A program made the position numbers and the translations under genes. A stretch of 64,000 nucleotides of DNA from Pteria penguin (taxonomy: Eukaryota > Mollusca > Bivalvia > Pterioida > Pteriidae): the NCBI GenBank assembly GCA_035048485.1, contig CM068581.1, forward strand, positions 6,833,430 to 6,897,429, given 5' to 3'. The notes under the pieces were generated by a model, which saw only the letters and a list, made by a program, of their open reading frames with translations, had not been told where the DNA came from and did no database searches. This document shows positions 29,101-35,100 of this stretch, piece by piece (the stretch's first letter is position 1; the number at the start of each line of letters is the position of its first letter).

Positions 29101-32100
29101 CTTAAAGATCTAAAATATTTTATTTACACTTTTTTAATTTTATGTATCACCACAATGGAAATTATTATTTCAGTCTGAGCTATCTGATACTTTATAATAT
29201 TCATTTATTCTACATCAGTCATTAGATATGGACACTCTAAAGATGCTGACAGAGGTAGTGACATGGGCACATAATATTCTACCATACTTACACTTCACCA
29301 TAGATGAGGAAAACATTTGCAAGGAAGAAACCTCAAACAAGAGAGTACATGAGGACTCCATACACGACAAAGCCCATTTGGCCAAGGAAGTTCTCAAAGT
29401 TAATGTCCAGTCTTTTTAAGATATATGATATAAACTATGTTGATAAAAGATATCATACCAAATCCTGAATACTGACAGTTTGCTTTTTTGGCACATGCTC
29501 CTATTACCTATATAGATCTATATACATATATGTTGTTTTGATATGTTTATTGAGAAAGATCTGTATGGAAAATGAAGAATAAAGATGAAGATCCCTTAGT
29601 TAATATAATCATGATCTTTAGATATTTGTGATGGGTTTTCATCAAAGAACATATTTTTGTCATTGGTTTTTTGTATTCATTACATGTACTAGTAAATGTG
29701 AGAATATGAGATTTAATGAGAACTTTTTTGTTTAGACAATCTTCCTAACTTGTAGTAGTGGATTCCTGATAGGGATAGGGGATATAGAGTTTGCACAACA
29801 AGTGGCTGACCTCTGCACAGCATATCTTAAAGCAGGTAAATTTCAATTCACAATGGATACTTGACTTGTACATGTACTGAAAAGTATAACTACAACAAAT
29901 TTGCTCATGGCTTTTTCCATAAAAACTCCTGTAAGTCTTACAAAATGTTTTATACTTGTTTATTGTTTAGTATTTTCAACATCTACCAGATACAAGGCAA
30001 AAATTTTGCAGCCTATTTTTAGGTTGGTGGAAACAATGTCAACAAAGATGTATGTTTTCAAAATTGGGTCTAGTATGTGTTCTGTTGTATTTTTAGAATA
30101 AACTATCTGAAAATACGACAAATACTATCTGCAGTATGAGATAAAGGTATGAAAATACTACAAATACCATCTGCAGTGTGAGATAAAAATATAAAATTAC
30201 TACAAATACCATCTGCAGTGTGAGATAAAAATCTCTTTTAGACTTCCACATTAGTTATAATAATGATAAGAACACTCTACCATGAAACCAACAATTCCAT
30301 AACATCACAGATCATAAAATACAAAATAGTGTGTGAAAATATATAAAGCATTATAGTGCAAATCACAAAGAAAACTTAACTTCGTTATACACTGTAGTAT
30401 ATTTTATGGATGGACTCTTATAAAGTTAAGTTTTCTTTGTGATTTGCACTATAATACTTTATATATTTGAGCGCGCTATTACGTATTTTATGATCTATGA
30501 CGTTATGGAATTGTTGGTTTGACATTACATTTATTTAAGCTGAAGTATTCATAGCATGAGCGTGGATTTCACATAGACTTTAATTGTCAATGTTTAGTAA
30601 CTTGATAAAGGCTAAGTAGCCGAAAATTCATGATAAAGTGTTCTTATTATTATGATAATATAGTTTGTTGTGATTCTTTACTCCAGATTCTTGTTTGTAC
30701 TTACTGCCTGAGATCATGAAGTGCTTACACCAGGTCACAGCATACACAGTCATCTTACAGCTTGAGACATCTACACACTCACTGGAACAAAGGAAGATTA
30801 TACCAGATTGTCTAAGCCAGCTGTTGCTCTCTATTGCTACATTCTGTAAAGAAAAACAAGAAGCAAGTGTTCAGGTATGAAGTCCACAATGTAAGAAAGA
30901 GAGAGAATTTCATTTAACACATAATACTGAATTCTTTTTTTCTTAATTTTTTACCTAACCGGGACAAATGTCTGGGGAGCTAATGTCATACCCCCGGCAT
31001 CAGATGTCTGCATCTGCCATCTTTTGTATCATAAGAGATAAAACTTAGATATTTCTCAAGTAGCTTCCTCATGACTGAATTTGCATTTAGTACCATCCCA
31101 TTTGACCTCATGAGCTTTACCTTAGACTTTGACCTACTTTTCAAAAATTTAACCTGGACTATATCTTTTGAACTATAAGAGATAGGACTTTGATATTTAC
31201 CGGTGAGATGTTGATTCCGTATGACCAGATGTTTCATTTGGTGCCATCACTTTTGAGGTTATGACCTTAAAAGTTTGCCATTGACATACTTTTCAAAATC
31301 TAACCTGAGCTATATTGTTTAAACTATTAAAGTTAGCGCTTTGATACTTCTTGTGTAGATTCTTTATTACGATAGCTTTCATTTGGTGACATCTTTTTTT
31401 GACCTCATGACCTTGACCTTGAACTTTGACTTACTTTTTAAAACACATTACAAACTTTGCTTTTAATGTCTATGAAATGATTATGACCTGCACCGGTGAG
31501 CTATGTTGTCTTCTTACAACTCTTGTTTTTTAAATATATGAAAATTGATGTACATGTATTTATTACATAATGCTATCATAGGATAATTGTGTAAATTTCA
31601 TAATTTTTAAAATATTTAAGTATTATTTATTTTGTATATGCAGTTTAAATTGTAAAAAGTACCTTATATCTGGTTTAAATCATATACATTACTTGCTTAT
31701 AATATAATGTTTTGGCCTCTTACCACTAACTAATTGTTTGAGATTTTCTGCAGTATACGATATTCTTTGTCACTAATCATGTATATTATGTATATATTTA
31801 TTGGAAAGAGACAAAACAGGTGAATATATTTTCTTATTGATCATGTGTACATTGTTCACCCAATTAACATATACATATACAATGTACATCTGCCAGACGT
31901 GCGACTATCGAATCGGCTGGTATGACATGTTTGCCATTGGACATGATTAACGAGTACATGTACCTAGTTGTGAAACCGTTAATTGGCTTGGATGACAAGC
32001 ATCGGGTCAATTACCTTACTCATAGTATATGCAGTGAGTCAAATACATCCTCATTTCATTCATGTTTATCCAATAACCTACCGTATCATTGAAAGCACAA

Positions 32101-35100
32101 CATCTAGTTATAATGCTAAGTAATAATATTTTTAAAGAAAGACATATAGAAAAGAAAATGCCATCCTTACGTTTTACGGACGAAGCCATTGTTTTCATAA
32201 GTTGATATGAGATAAATTACTTGTATCGCTGACTGCTCTTTGCCTATAATTACGTAAAAGACGGTATTGTAGAAGCGATATGCATAGCAGGGGATTAATT
32301 CCTAAACTTCAAACCATGTTTTTATAATTCTTGCATTGGTGTTTTGTGATAATCATATCGACAGTGTCTGGTAATGCAAACATCTTTAATCGATCGTTAC
32401 TTGTGTCCTCTTTATGCTTTATCAAAATAAATGATGAATTTGTTCCTGATACTTATTTGATAGACATATCTATAGAGTTGAACCTGAAGTGTCCATTTAA
32501 TTCTATCATCTCATGCACTTTATATTAGCGTAGTCATGAATTAGCGCACTTTGGACAGCGCTTATTGCACTAAAATATGAATCCCGCTAAAATAAGTACA
32601 TGTACAGTATATATATATATAACTATTAAATTAACACTATTATCTCACCTTTGCAATACATGATATACATGCATATCGATTTTCATATATTTTTATAAAG
32701 ATTACTAGTAAGTAAAACTGTTGGATTCTGTAATTAAATTTCATCTACTGAAATTCACATTGAAGTAGATCTCAAAGAGTCTGTTAGTGGTAACTGGACA
32801 AGGAAATCACATACTGAAGTAAATCTCAAACAATCTGTTAGTGATAAGTGACCAAGAATATCATATACTGAAGTAGATCTAAAACAATCAGTTAGTGGTA
32901 AGTGGACAATGATATCATATACTAATGTAGATCTCAAATCTGTTAGTGGTAAATAGACAAGAAAATCACGTACTGAAGTAGATCTCAAACCATCTGTTAA
33001 TGGTAAGTGGCCAAAATATTATATACTGAAGTAGATCTCAAACAATCTGCTAGTGGTAAGTGGACAAGAATATCATATACTGAAGTAGATCTTAAACAAT
33101 CAGTTAGGTTTTAAGTGGACAATAATATCATATACTGATGAAGATCTCGAACAATCTGTTAGTGGTAAGTGGACAATAATATTATATACTGAAGTAGATT
33201 TCAAACAATCTGTTAATGGTAAGTGGCCAAAAGTGAAGTGGATCTCAAACAATCCGTAAGTGGTCAGTAGCCAAAGTATTATATACTGAAGTAGATCTCC
33301 AACAATCTGTTAGTGGTAAGTGGCCAAAAATGGCAAAATATTATATACTGAAGTAGATCTCAACAGTCTGTTAGTGGTAAGTGGCCAAAAATAGCAAAAT
33401 ATTATATACTGAAGTAGATCTCCAACAATCTGTTAGTGGTAAGTGGCCAAAAATGGCAAAATATTATATACTGAAGTAGATCTCCAACAATCTGTTAGTG
33501 GTAAGTGGCCAAAAATGGCAAAATATTATATACTGAAGTAGATCTCAAACAATCTGTTAGTGGTAAGTGGCCAAAATATTATATACTGAAGTAGATGTTA
33601 AACAATTTTTCAACTATATATAATAAAACTACAATGTATAGGGGACTTTTATCTCTCTGTGAGTCTGCTGTGGTATTTACTGGATTTAGATATATTGAAC
33701 AAGGCATAACAGGAAATATTATAACATATTTACTGGGTAAAAAGTCCTAGAAATTATTATTTCAGCATCTTGTTCCACTCAAGTCAGTAATGAGTGACAC
33801 TTTGTCAGTGGTATACCAGAGTACTGATTCTTTCTTGCATCAGGACATCATGGCCACAATAGTAGCTGCTGTTATCTCAGATCTGGCAAGTGCCAGCTCA
33901 AAGGTATGTAACAATACTAAATAATACCAATGGAAACCTGTTTGTGCCAGAAAGAATATTTCATAATTCTTATGCAGTAATTAAACATCATCATTCTAAA
34001 ACAGTAATCATAGATATGTCTAGTTATTACTACCAAATAACACTGGACATCGGTATTTCAGCTGGATCTTGACACCTGGGATGGAGGAATCACCAGCTTA
34101 CCAACCTTGACCTCTTGGCTATGTGAAGCAGCAGCCCAGAAAGCATCAGTCTTCAAGTATGTGATCATCCACATATAGACATATATCAATGAAAGTAAAA
34201 GAAATTGTAAAGTCAAATATTGTAGAATCAAACAAGGTTTGACTGTTTAATGTGTTAGTATAATGTAATACATTTGTCAATCTGAACTACAAGTGAATAC
34301 ACAATGATTGGAGCACCTCATCCACTATAGGCTACACTGGCTCTCTCGTTCTATAAAATGTTTAATTGATATGGTTTTGCTAAATTAATATATTAATATA
34401 GTTTTGTTGATGTATTTTTTGTTACCAGGCATTTTCTATGTGAGTTTGAGACTTGTATGGAGTGTGGAGCAGTGGCTGATATCCACAGAGTACATGCTGC
34501 CATTCACCTGGCTGGAGCTGTGGCTAAATGTAAGTAGTCAATATTAACTAGCACATAGAATCTCTTGGTTAAATGGATTATCATATTATAAAGGAGATCA
34601 GAGTAATATCTCTCAGGTACATGTACTTGTTAGGAACCAAAGCATAAATATAATGTGAATTGTTACCCTTATTAAGAATTACCAAAGTATATTTAAATTC
34701 CTGACATATGAGCTATGTCTGTGATTGTGTGATGCTTGATATCACTCTAAGATTATTTCACTCATTCACTGATAGCATCTGCCTGATTCGTCACACAGAA
34801 ATTTACACTTGCATAAGACACACCCACCATATAAAGGACAGTGCAGGATCTCTGATTAGCCTGTGTTTCACTTTGACACAAATTTTGCTTTTTACTGCCT
34901 CATCTGAAAAAGTAGGACAATGAGTAGCCAAACCCCAGATCTTTTGTCACAAACCAAATCTTTGAAAGATTGAGTTATGTCAGCTATGACTGTGAAAGCA
35001 ATTACATAAGACGGCATCAGTAAATATGTCAGATATATTTTATTACAGGGAAATCAAAAACAATGGTAGGCCTGAAGGAAATATGCAGTATTATGCAATT

